Positions 28,008 through 35,956 of a stretch of 64,000 nt of DNA are shown in pieces. The notes under the pieces were generated by a model. The model did not search any database, had not been told where the DNA came from, and saw only the letters and a program-made list of their open reading frames with translations. Made by a program: the position numbers and the translations under genes. Numbering within the stretch: the first letter of the stretch is position 1; every line of letters begins with the position of its first letter. The stretch is from Fortiea contorta PCC 7126 (GTDB taxonomy: Bacteria > Cyanobacteriota > Cyanobacteriia > Cyanobacteriales > Nostocaceae), in assembly GCF_000332295.1 (NCBI RefSeq), contig NZ_KB235930.1, positions 2,437,395 through 2,501,394 on the forward strand, written 5' to 3'.

Positions 28008-28331
28008 TTATGCTGTCAATTGCACATCTTCACTAGGTATAAAAGCTAAAACAATATTCTCTGCCAAAATACCTCTATATATTAAATCGTCAGTAATTCC
28101 AGCTTCCATACCATCATATTCAATCCAGACTTTGCTATCCTGTAATGTGATGTAAATTAAATTACCTCTTATCCGCATTCCTCTATCCCAACCAACTTGC
28201 ATTAAAGCATAACGATCTTGGTTTTCGTCAAATACAGTATCTAATCTGATATTCCCGTGTGATGGTCGCAACTGCGCGTATTGGGTAATAATTTCTTTAA
28301 CTATTTGCCGATGGTAAGCGGTGGTATCCAT
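28008..28331 (-). CDS. xisI: XisI-family protein (fdxN element excision controlling factor)
   Basis: Protein of 107 residues. It shows the XisI family pattern: an N-terminal Y-H-R-Q-I-V-K helix, a DTVFDENQDRYALMQVGWD strand pair, RGNLIYITLQDSKVWIEYDG and the C-terminal DDLIYRG-ILAENIVLAF. Length is normal. In Anabaena XisI works with XisH and the recombinase XisF in excising the fdxN element, but its biochemical role is unknown. The gene starts 31 bases before the end of xisH, so the two are translationally coupled. Confidence 0.9.
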   Translation of the reverse strand: MDTTAYHRQIVKEIITQYAQLRPSHGNIRLDTVFDENQDRYALMQVGWDRGMRIRGNLIYITLQDSKVWIEYDGMEAGITDDLIYRGILAENIVLAFIPSEDVQLTA

Positions 28332-28765
28332 TGTTTTACTTCTGCTCTATTTATATCTACAATAATCAATTTTAGTGGTAAGTCGTTAATTACAAGTTCT
28401 CCGATTGGTTCGCTAAAAATTTCATCATAGATACTCACTGTAGTAGCCAAATATATTTCACGTTCAGGATCAACTTTATTAAGTAATAAACGATAAAGAA
28501 CATACTGACCAATTGCTTTTTCTAAATCACCAATTACTGATTTATTGTTAAAATCTTTGATTTCTATTGCTATTCGACTATTATCTTTTTCTGCGCCAAT
28601 AAACCGCCCATGAATATTATTAATTTTACTGGCTTTAGTAGCCCCAAGATCTACAAATAAAAACCGTTCTCCATAAGATATGACATAAGGGTCAGCAGTG
28701 ATATTCCAACCATCCTTAATAATTGCTTGTTTAACAATTTCATGAATTGCATCTCTAGCGGGCAC
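28301..28765 (-). CDS. xisH: XisH-family protein with PD-(D/E)XK-like motif
   Basis: Protein of 154 residues starting at a GTG (28763-28765) with AAGG about nine bases upstream. Family landmarks are MPARDAIHEIVKQAIIKDGW, DPYVISYGERFLFVDLGA, and RIAIEIKDF. The Asp of FVDLG and the E-I-K triplet match the catalytic spacing of PD-(D/E)XK nucleases. The LYLATTVSIYDEIF block follows. XisH is one of the two accessory factors for fdxN element excision in Anabaena. The intact catalytic-looking residues suggest it may cut or nick DNA, which is inference. Confidence 0.9.
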   Translation of the reverse strand: MPARDAIHEIVKQAIIKDGWNITADPYVISYGERFLFVDLGATKASKINNIHGRFIGAEKDNSRIAIEIKDFNNKSVIGDLEKAIGQYVLYRLLLNKVDPEREIYLATTVSIYDEIFSEPIGELVINDLPLKLIIVDINRAEVKQWIPPLTIGK

Positions 28766-28832
28766 TATTTAATACCTTTTTACTTAGTTAAACTTGGAAA
28801 TTAAAGAAAATTTTCTGCTAACAAGATGCCAA

Positions 28833-28926
28833 ACTTTTACGCTGGTTTCCAGGTACCGTGGAAGCTAGGAGGTATGACGCTGGGTAATTGGAGTCTGCAG
28901 ACTGGTTCTTGGTCTAGGCGATCGCT
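28833..28926. repeat. Right 94-bp direct repeat: functional 3' end of the carotenoid oxygenase gene
   Basis: It lies inside the oxygenase coding region (residues 438-466 plus stop) and four bases beyond. It includes the codon for His460, the predicted fourth iron ligand. See the left copy at 27876-27969. Confidence 0.95.
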
Positions 28927-30237
28927 CTCAAATACCCAAACTTCGCTACAATCAGAATTGCCATCATACACGACTGTGATTACCCAATCTCCAACGGAGA
29001 CGGGTTCTGAAGGATAGCGATTTTCGCCAAAATCTGCTGTGGTGAGGGTATGGGTCTTGTGGTCGAAGCGGGCGATCGCATTTAATATTTCTTGGCTAAT
29101 ATCTGTTCCTGAACGAAATCCCGACATGTATGTGTACCGAGCAGCTTTGCCAATATCTGTCTGAGGTACACTGGGAAATTCACAATGTTGCTCTAATAAT
29201 TGCTCGATGGCTATTACTCTTGCGGTTTGGGGATTGAGATTTATTCGTGAAAATTGACTTTTAGCGATAGTATGAGTTTTACCTGTGGCTACTTCTTTGA
29301 GATACTGATTAGTGCTAAAATCTTCATACCGAGCTAGATCAATAATCGCTGCACCGCTATTATCCACATAACCATTAGCAAAGTGCCACTGAAACCAAGG
29401 CTCTGTTTCTCCACGACTAACTAGAGACAGGTTTTCACGATCAATTACCCAAATTTGAGTGCCTATGTGCGGTTGCCATTGTAGCGCATCACTGTAGCTG
29501 TTCATCCCCAAAAGAATCGGTAGCAGATTCAACCGCACTGGAGGAATGAAGAAGATTAAATACTGTCCTGCTAAAACAAAGTCGTGTATCAGCGGTACTC
29601 CGTCTATTTGATATGTTGCTTTCTGGATAATTTCGCCAGTGGTGTTGCTTTTATAGATATTTAATGTTGCATTTAACCCAGGACTGACACCAAAGTTGAA
29701 AATTTCCCCTGTATGTGCATCTTGCTTGTAGTGTGCAGAATAGTTGCATCCTGGAGTTAATCCACCTAAATCATCTTCGCCCCAAGTTTCTAAGGTTTGC
29801 AAATCTAAAGCGTGGGGTTTACCGCCTTCCCATAGTGCTAAAAGTTTATCAGGAAGTGCCAAAACTGAGGTATTGGCGGCGTTCTTGACTGGTTTGAGCC
29901 ATTGATTCCAGATGATTCCTGGTGCAGTCATGCCATAGTTACCGTACAGCAACTTATCTGCGGCTGCTTCTGCTTTGTAGCCTACAGTTTGCACGTAGCG
30001 ATATAATCCTGTAGCTCCTGCGTCGGTGAAATTAACTGCGAGAATTGCTCCATCTCCATCAAACCAGTGTCCCATCCGCATTCCACCTCGTTCTAGCCGT
30101 CCTGGGCCATTGCGGTAGAGGGTACCTCGTAAAGCTGGAGGGATTTGTCCGGTGAGGATTGGTAACTCAGTAGGAGGAAATTCTGTAGCTGGTTGAGTAA
30201 ATGCTTTTGACCAAGCTTTGTTGGTGGAAACTGTCAT
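28837..30237 (-). CDS. Carotenoid (apocarotenoid) oxygenase
   Basis: Protein of 466 residues of the carotenoid cleavage dioxygenase family. The four predicted iron-binding histidines are visible: His169 (NYSAHYK), His218 (LIHDF), His285 (WHFANGY) and His460 (FHGTW). Length and spacing resemble the cyanobacterial apocarotenoid-15,15'-oxygenase, which cleaves apocarotenals to retinal. The last 29 codons lie in a 94-bp repeat bordering the xisHI cassette, so the present C terminus was probably supplied by that cassette. It lies 54 bases after the ygfZ-like gene and is perhaps cotranscribed with it. Confidence 0.92.
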   Translation of the reverse strand: MTVSTNKAWSKAFTQPATEFPPTELPILTGQIPPALRGTLYRNGPGRLERGGMRMGHWFDGDGAILAVNFTDAGATGLYRYVQTVGYKAEAAADKLLYGNYGMTAPGIIWNQWLKPVKNAANTSVLALPDKLLALWEGGKPHALDLQTLETWGEDDLGGLTPGCNYSAHYKQDAHTGEIFNFGVSPGLNATLNIYKSNTTGEIIQKATYQIDGVPLIHDFVLAGQYLIFFIPPVRLNLLPILLGMNSYSDALQWQPHIGTQIWVIDRENLSLVSRGETEPWFQWHFANGYVDNSGAAIIDLARYEDFSTNQYLKEVATGKTHTIAKSQFSRINLNPQTARVIAIEQLLEQHCEFPSVPQTDIGKAARYTYMSGFRSGTDISQEILNAIARFDHKTHTLTTADFGENRYPSEPVSVGDWVITVVYDGNSDCSEVWVFESDRLDQEPVCRLQLPSVIPPSFHGTWKPA

Positions 30238-30291
30238 TTTTTTATTTATTATTGGTTATTTGTCCAGAGTGATTCTCCCCATCACCCTATG

Positions 30292-31272
30292 TTACGGATA
30301 TTCATGGGAAACAAACGGAATCTCAACAATTTGGGCTGCTGTTTCTCCTACTTGTACTTTTAAGCCGACACCACCAGCTTTGGTGCGGATGTAACCTAAG
30401 CCAAAGTAACCGTCAGTGGTGGGTGTGTAACTGGTGAGTTTGCCGATTTTTTCGTCTCCCAAGGTAATCACTGTCCCCACTTCCGCAGGAGCACTGAGTT
30501 TAATTCCCCACAGGTGTTGTTTGACACCTTTATATGTGTTGAGACGGGCGATGGTTTCTTGACCGATATAGCAACCTTTGTTGAAGGAAATACTTTGCCA
30601 TAAGCCGACTTCCAAAGGATTATAATCGTCAGTCAATTCGGCTTCGGGAGCGGGACGCCCTTGTAAGATTCGCAACATTTCCCAGGTGCGATCGCTCAAC
30701 TCTACAGCACCCAATGCTAAAATTTGGTTCCACAACTGTTGTTTGTCACCAACTGGAAAAATGAGGGTGTATCCAGGGGACGCCAAGCCACTACCCACGG
30801 CTACGCGCAGTTTATCAACTAAAATGTGATTACCATCAGGCTGACCGATAATTGTTCCGGCTCCCAAATGTGCGATTATGGCGTCGCTTCCTGGGCCGAT
30901 TAAGCTGAAAGTGGCGGTTTGGGCGGTGATATCGGTTAATTGTACTTTATCGGCAAAAAAGATATAACGATCCAGCCATTGTAAGAGAAATTCTCGGCGA
31001 TTGGATGAAGTCAACAGCAACACCGCGTCATCTAGAACGTAAGCAGTTACTAAATCAATGGTGCGAGCGGTGGATGTCACCATCACGGTATCACAACCTT
31101 GTCCGGGCTGGAGACTTTGAAAATCGTTAGTGCTTTGATTGTGGAGAAAACGCAGGCGATCGCTATCACCAACACTGATTCGCCCCCAATGAGAGCGATC
31201 GTATACAGCAACCCCTACACTTGTAGCTTGTATGGCGGCTACGTCTTTAGCGTCAATTGTGGATGTTGACAT
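30292..31272 (-). CDS. ygfZ: YgfZ/GcvT-like folate-binding protein
   Basis: About 326 residues from the ATG at 31272 (a TTG three codons earlier is also in frame). The family signature KGCYIGQETIAR is present near residue 230, with the reactive Cys. The fold is that of the T-protein of the glycine cleavage system. YgfZ-type proteins help assemble or repair Fe-S clusters with tetrahydrofolate. Length is normal. It is upstream of the carotenoid oxygenase on the same strand. Confidence 0.87.
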   Translation of the reverse strand: MSTSTIDAKDVAAIQATSVGVAVYDRSHWGRISVGDSDRLRFLHNQSTNDFQSLQPGQGCDTVMVTSTARTIDLVTAYVLDDAVLLLTSSNRREFLLQWLDRYIFFADKVQLTDITAQTATFSLIGPGSDAIIAHLGAGTIIGQPDGNHILVDKLRVAVGSGLASPGYTLIFPVGDKQQLWNQILALGAVELSDRTWEMLRILQGRPAPEAELTDDYNPLEVGLWQSISFNKGCYIGQETIARLNTYKGVKQHLWGIKLSAPAEVGTVITLGDEKIGKLTSYTPTTDGYFGLGYIRTKAGGVGLKVQVGETAAQIVEIPFVSHEYP

Positions 31273-31354
31273 GGCGATCAAGAGTTACCTGATTTCAAAG
31301 TTCTCCCATGAGAAATCTTAGCAAATCAAGGTTTACAGGTTCAATACCTCTCAA

Positions 31355-32485
31355 TCACACGATATGCTGAAAGATAACTTTTAATAAATCCCCTTGGTTA
31401 AAAGGCTTGCTCAGATAGCCCGAAGCTCTCACCATTTTCGCTTTCGCTCTATCGATCAATCCTGTTTTTCCTGTGACTATAATTATTGGCGTGTTTTTAA
31501 AATTAGAATGCTTACGTAATAAAGAACATAATTCATAACCGTCTAAATTTGGCATCGCCACATCTAATAAAATTAAGTCTGGCTTGGTGCGGAGAATGGC
31601 CATTAAAGCTTTTAAAGAATCAGTAACCCCAATCACGGAAAATATTTGTTCGTCTAAAAAACTTTTAATTGTGCTCAATACAACTGGACTGTCATCAATA
31701 CAGAAAATTGTATAAGGTTTTTTATTAGTAGATTGTGGAGGAACTACTTGTAAATGTGAGTCGGGAGGGTTGCTGAAGTTCGTAATTTTGTGAGCATATT
31801 GAGTGGCTCGATTATTAGTTCGTGGTGGCGCTGGAGCATTTTTGATTGCTGATGGGGGTGGTGTTTGGCGCGAAAATTGCGAGCTTCTTCCTTGAGAAAC
31901 AGGCGTCTGATTTTTTTGTGGAGATGGCGCGGTTGATGAAACAGGCTCTTTGGCGCTGGTGTGTGCCAATTTTTGACATTGTTCTACTAGTAAGCGGAGA
32001 TTTAAACGACAAAATTTAGGTAAGTCATCTAAAAAGCTTTCGGGAATAAATTCGTAAGTCCCTTCTTCTATTTTGAGAAACGACTTGAGGACTTCTAGTG
32101 ATAATTGCTCTATTAATATTGCTGCTTGAGCAGGGCTAATATATTTTTGGTTAACTAACCAACAAATAGCCAGATAATCTGGATTCGGTATGGCTTGATG
32201 ATCGATCCCTGTTTCAAATATTGCCCGCAACTGCTCATGAATTCCTCTAGGAAGTGTAGAAACTTGTTGACTTAGCTGTTGTAGATGTCTGTAAATCGGC
32301 TCAAACATTTGTTCTGAATAACAGGCATAAATCAATCTACCTTCTTCGATGTATAGTGACCAAGAACCAGACGCACTAAAGACTTGTAAGCACCCTGTTA
32401 CAGATTTATTAGTTATTCTTTTCAATAAAGATAGAGGTTGTAGCTTTTGAAAAAATCTATATCTACTAATAGGAAGTGTCTTCAT
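31355..32485 (-). CDS. PatA-like response regulator (PATAN domain plus receiver)
   Basis: Protein of 376 residues. The N-terminal 170 residues look like a PATAN/DUF4388 domain (VTGCLQVFSASGSWSLYIEEGRLIYA). A Pro, Ser and Gln-rich linker (about 180-250) follows, then a C-terminal CheY-like receiver with IDDSP, LLDVAMPNLDGYE (phospho-acceptor Asp), IIIVTGK and YLSKPF. This order is that of PatA, which controls heterocyst spacing in Anabaena, and of PixG/PilG-type motility regulators. Nostocales genomes carry several such paralogues, so identity with patA is not claimed. Confidence 0.82.
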   Translation of the reverse strand: MKTLPISRYRFFQKLQPLSLLKRITNKSVTGCLQVFSASGSWSLYIEEGRLIYACYSEQMFEPIYRHLQQLSQQVSTLPRGIHEQLRAIFETGIDHQAIPNPDYLAICWLVNQKYISPAQAAILIEQLSLEVLKSFLKIEEGTYEFIPESFLDDLPKFCRLNLRLLVEQCQKLAHTSAKEPVSSTAPSPQKNQTPVSQGRSSQFSRQTPPPSAIKNAPAPPRTNNRATQYAHKITNFSNPPDSHLQVVPPQSTNKKPYTIFCIDDSPVVLSTIKSFLDEQIFSVIGVTDSLKALMAILRTKPDLILLDVAMPNLDGYELCSLLRKHSNFKNTPIIIVTGKTGLIDRAKAKMVRASGYLSKPFNQGDLLKVIFQHIV

Positions 32486-33691
32486 TGGGACGGCTCTGAG
32501 ATAAAATCAATATTTGAAATTGAAATTGCTGGAAAACCATTCCGAATATTACAAGGATTGAATCGGCGGTACTTTCAGGTCAACTTAGCGGCTCACTTTT
32601 GAGTGAATACGGCGGTTTTCCACTCCCGACTCCTTGCCAAACTGTAGTGTAACTAACTACAACTAGCACTTAGTTTAATAGCCATGCTATTGCCAAATAG
32701 CGAAATGGCACAACTTGTTGCTAGGAAACAGTATTCCAAAAATCAGATTTACTTTCTGTATCTTTCGCTAATCTAGCTCATCTCACAGTAGCGCAACTGT
32801 TGTACCTGCACCATCTCCTCTAGCCCCTCATAGCGCTTCTTCGATCAAGTTTTTTGCTGGTTACTGAAGTGTAAAAGAACATGCTTTGTCAGATTATTTA
32901 CATTTAAATTGCAAATTTTCTGCTTTTTTAAAGCTAAAGCCATGGTCAAGAGTATCCATTGCAACCAAATCTCTCTCAAAATTCAAGACCTCACCCAAGT
33001 TTAAGATTGTAGAGCTTTTGTTGACAAAGTTTGGGCAAAATTATGACTTATACGGTTCGTAATGGTAGAGTACCACTATCAGCAAGTTAGTTGATGTTTT
33101 ATAGAGCGGTGGTCTGTGGTGAGATGAAATGTAGTCAGTAATTTATGAATCAAACAAGCTGTTGCGGTGCTGACTACGTACCTCTGAAAGTAAGCTGGGC
33201 AGATTGTTAGCTCTGGATTAAGCAATCTCTTCATAAGTGCTGGAAATAGGCTCTAACGTTGTGTGGCGATAAATAGTCACCCTGCACAATTGTGAGTGCT
33301 AAATTCAAGGGCTGATGCGGAAACTCCTAATTTGTATTCTTACCAAAAAAATAGGTAATTTTAACTTGAAGGGTAGATGGTAAGTTGGTTACTTACTAAA
33401 GTTTAGATTACTCTACGTTAGTAAAATAAGTTAATAAAAATTTGTAAATTTATGATAAATAAATATTGAATAATACATTTTATGTTGTTAATTGTCCTGA
33501 CCTATTAAAAGTGTGCGGTGGCTGTTACCAAAATTATGATAGAGGTAGGTTGGGGAGCCACTCATGTGCGTATTTTCCCCCCGTTAAATGAAGTTGCGTT
33601 TGAGGCTTTGCGTAGGCGCGGAGCGGTGAGCCAACCTACGCCTAATGCAACTTCATATTTCATACTTCACACTTCATACTTTAGCCTTTAG
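32486..33691. other. 1.2-kb gene-free region
   Basis: The longest gap in the window. It has stop codons in all frames at short spacing, no protein-like segments, and one stem-loop repeat (33589-33655). A small RNA could hide here, but I see no definite terminator to support one. Confidence 0.5.
33589..33655. repeat. Two-part stem-loop repeat
   Basis: Outer arms TGAAGTTGC (33589-33597) / GCAACTTCA (33647-33655) and inner arms GCGTAGG (33610-33616) / CCTACGC (33635-33641) pair perfectly. Followed at once by degenerate CATACTTCA heptamers. Confidence 0.75.
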
Positions 33692-33838
33692 TTGACTTAT
33701 TTAGAACTAGACCAAGAGCGAGCACAAGCGCAAGCGCAAGCGGAACAGGAACGTCAACGAGCTGAACAAGCTCAATCAGAATTACAAGCTCTTCGCGCTT
33801 TGCTGCTAGAAAAAGGAATTAATCCAGAACAGTTGTGA
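33692..33838 (+). pseudogene. C-terminal remnant of a Uma2-family gene
   Basis: The frame from 33692 to TGA at 33836-33838 encodes 48 residues: a Gln/Ala/Glu/Arg coiled coil (ERAQAQAQAEQERQRAEQAQ) and the typical tail ALLLEKGINPEQL. The tail closely resembles the end of Uma2 proteins such as the one at 6562-7323. A TAG precedes it directly and no nuclease domain lies upstream. It is therefore a broken end, left when the rest was deleted. Confidence 0.75.
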
Positions 33839-33854
33839 GGGGTGAGTTTTGGGC

Positions 33855-34568
33855 TTAGGAATCGTAACTGCTGACTACGCTTTGGGAGTCGCGGGCTAAA
33901 AGACCATCTTCCATTTCGACGATGCGGTCTGCTATGTCTAAGATGCGGTTATCGTGAGTTACCAATAGGATTGAGGTTCCTTGTCCTTTGGCTAATTCTT
34001 GCATGATTTCTACAACATCGCGCCCTGATTGTTTATCTAGAGCGGCTGTTGGTTCGTCTGCTAGCACGAGGGGGGGACGATTGACTAGGGCGCGGGCGAT
34101 CGCTATTCTTTGTTTTTGTCCACCAGAAAGATTATCTGGGTAGTAATTTATCCGTTCTTGTAAGCCTACTGCGCCCAGCATTGCGGTTGATTGGGCGATC
34201 GCTTCATTTTGGGCGATCGCTTCGTTTAACTCTACGGCCATTTGCACATTTTGCCTAGCAGTTAAAAACCCCAGCAAGTTGTGGGCTTGAAAAATATAAC
34301 CAATCTTACGTCTGATATGTACTAGTTGGTTTTGACTCGCACCAGATAGTTCTGTACCTAAAAATTTCAAACTACCTTCTTGAACAGACCTCAACCCACC
34401 AATTAAGCTCAGTAATGTGGTTTTTCCTGAGCCTGAAGGCCCAGTCATAATCACAATTTCTCCAGGATAAATATCTAGATTGATATTAAATAATATCTGT
34501 CTTTTGAGTACACCTTTTCCGTAGTAGTGGTTGAGATTTTTAATAGAAATTACGGGTTCTTGTTTCAT
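33855..34568 (-). CDS. devA: DevA-type ABC transporter ATP-binding protein
   Basis: Protein of 237 residues. Walker A is GPSGSGKTT (about 43-51), the signature is LSGGQKQRIAIARAL, and Walker B is LVLADEPTAALD. It is the ATPase of the DevBCA exporter, which with TolC exports heterocyst envelope glycolipids in Anabaena; paralogous DevBCA sets exist, so the substrate here is inferred. A six-residue unit NEAIAQ is duplicated at 115-126, made by an 18-bp tandem repeat with a HIP1 site (34191-34226). Last gene of the devB-devC-devA order; the gap to devC is 188 bases. Confidence 0.9.
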   Translation of the reverse strand: MKQEPVISIKNLNHYYGKGVLKRQILFNINLDIYPGEIVIMTGPSGSGKTTLLSLIGGLRSVQEGSLKFLGTELSGASQNQLVHIRRKIGYIFQAHNLLGFLTARQNVQMAVELNEAIAQNEAIAQSTAMLGAVGLQERINYYPDNLSGGQKQRIAIARALVNRPPLVLADEPTAALDKQSGRDVVEIMQELAKGQGTSILLVTHDNRILDIADRIVEMEDGLLARDSQSVVSSYDS

Positions 34569-34756
34569 AATTAAGTGAGGAACTTTAAGTTATCAGTGCA
34601 AAAATGTGACTGGGGTAACTTATTGCAGCAAGTGGTTGGGCAGAAAGAAAACATCTAAGTTTAAATTAATTATGCCCAATTGCTGATATTTGCTTATTTC
34701 TAAATACTAACTAATAGTTTATGTTTAATTCCAGGTTAAATATTGTTCAAATTTTA

Positions 34757-35908
34757 CTAAAATATGTCTGCTGGGTCAGCAGAGCGTAATTTGCGTACGG
34801 CGATCGCGCCAGAAATAAAACACATCAAAATAGTTAAAATCATTACCATAAAGGCACGCTCAAAACTCATAAAAACTGGTAAAAGGGTAGCGTCTCTAGC
34901 CATTTGATATAAAATTAAGGCAGAAGTAAATCCGGGAATATATCCCACAACTGCCAATAATAAAGCTTCTTGTAAAATCACGGCTAACAAATAGCCTTGT
35001 GTATATCCTATGGCTTTTAATGTGGCATATTCGGCTAAGTGGTCAGCAACTTCTGTATAAAGTATTTGATAAACAATCACGGTGCCAACAATAAAACCCA
35101 TGATTGTTCCCAAGGTGAAAATAAAACCGATCGCTGTGCTACTTGCCCAATAATTACGCTCAAAATCAATAAATTCTTGCTTAGTTAAAACGTTGATTTC
35201 TTTTGGTAAATAATTTCTCAAATCTTGAGTGACAGCAGTCAAGTTTGCTCCTGGTTTTAATTTTATCAAACCAATATCAATCAAGCCGCGCTGGCGATTA
35301 CTGAAGATGCGAAAAAAATTCACATCACTAGTAATTAAATTACCATCGGCTCCAAATGATGCCCCTAAGGTGAATAATCCTGCGACTTTAATTCGCCTTC
35401 TCCGCACTTCGGCTGTGATAGTTTTACCTTGACTGAAATCAGCAGCAATTGGGCCGTATTCTACTCTAGAGGAACGGTCAAATAAAACCACATCAGGCAG
35501 TTTCAATTTATCAATGTTTTCTTGAACTCCTGGTAAATTAAATAAATTTTTTTCTGGGTTAATCCCAAAAATGAGAATACTACGGGGACGACCAGTAACA
35601 GGGTTTTTCCAAGCTGTGTAGTCTAAATATATAGGATGTACTGATTCTACTGCTGGTAAATCTAAGGCTTTATATAAGCGCCGTTGAGAAAAACTTTTCA
35701 TCGACAGCACAGCGTTAGATTGACTGTTAATTAAAACGATGTCGCCCTGCAAACTCGAATGTATGCGGACGTTGCTATAATACAGAGCATCTCGAAATCC
35801 GAGTTGCATAAACATCAAAATATCGGCAAAGCCAATTCCGGCTAGAGCTACGGCTAAACGAGTTTTTTCTCGTGTTAGTTGTAGCCACGATAAAGGGATT
35901 TTGCTCAT
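34757..35908 (-). CDS. devC: DevC-type ABC transporter permease
   Basis: Protein of 383 residues. One N-terminal membrane helix, a large periplasmic domain (about 45-260, MacB-like), and three C-terminal helices (about 265-375) with the FtsX/MacB-type fold are visible. It starts MSKIPLSWLQLTREKTRLAVALAG-like, the usual DevC beginning. It is the membrane subunit of the DevBCA exporter and lies 48 bases downstream of devB. Confidence 0.9.
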   Translation of the reverse strand: MSKIPLSWLQLTREKTRLAVALAGIGFADILMFMQLGFRDALYYSNVRIHSSLQGDIVLINSQSNAVLSMKSFSQRRLYKALDLPAVESVHPIYLDYTAWKNPVTGRPRSILIFGINPEKNLFNLPGVQENIDKLKLPDVVLFDRSSRVEYGPIAADFSQGKTITAEVRRRRIKVAGLFTLGASFGADGNLITSDVNFFRIFSNRQRGLIDIGLIKLKPGANLTAVTQDLRNYLPKEINVLTKQEFIDFERNYWASSTAIGFIFTLGTIMGFIVGTVIVYQILYTEVADHLAEYATLKAIGYTQGYLLAVILQEALLLAVVGYIPGFTSALILYQMARDATLLPVFMSFERAFMVMILTILMCFISGAIAVRKLRSADPADIF

Positions 35909-35956
35909 TATTTGTTATTGGTTATTTTGCTCCTCTATTTATTGCCAAAAATTGAA

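Larger units (their letters stand above)
27970..28926. mobile_element. xisH-xisI cassette with its replacement gene 3' end
   Basis: A 957-base unit is defined by the spacing of two 94-bp direct repeats. It holds xisH, xisI and 67 bases of leader, with one repeat copy at its right edge. Just inside the left repeat is ATTTTCATTAAT (27973-27984), and on the opposite strand near the right end ATTTTCTTTAAT (28800-28811). This weak AT-rich inverted pair may be chance. Recombination between the repeats would delete the unit and still leave an intact oxygenase gene. No transposase or integrase is inside. That it is mobile is inference from the repeat structure. Confidence 0.7.
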
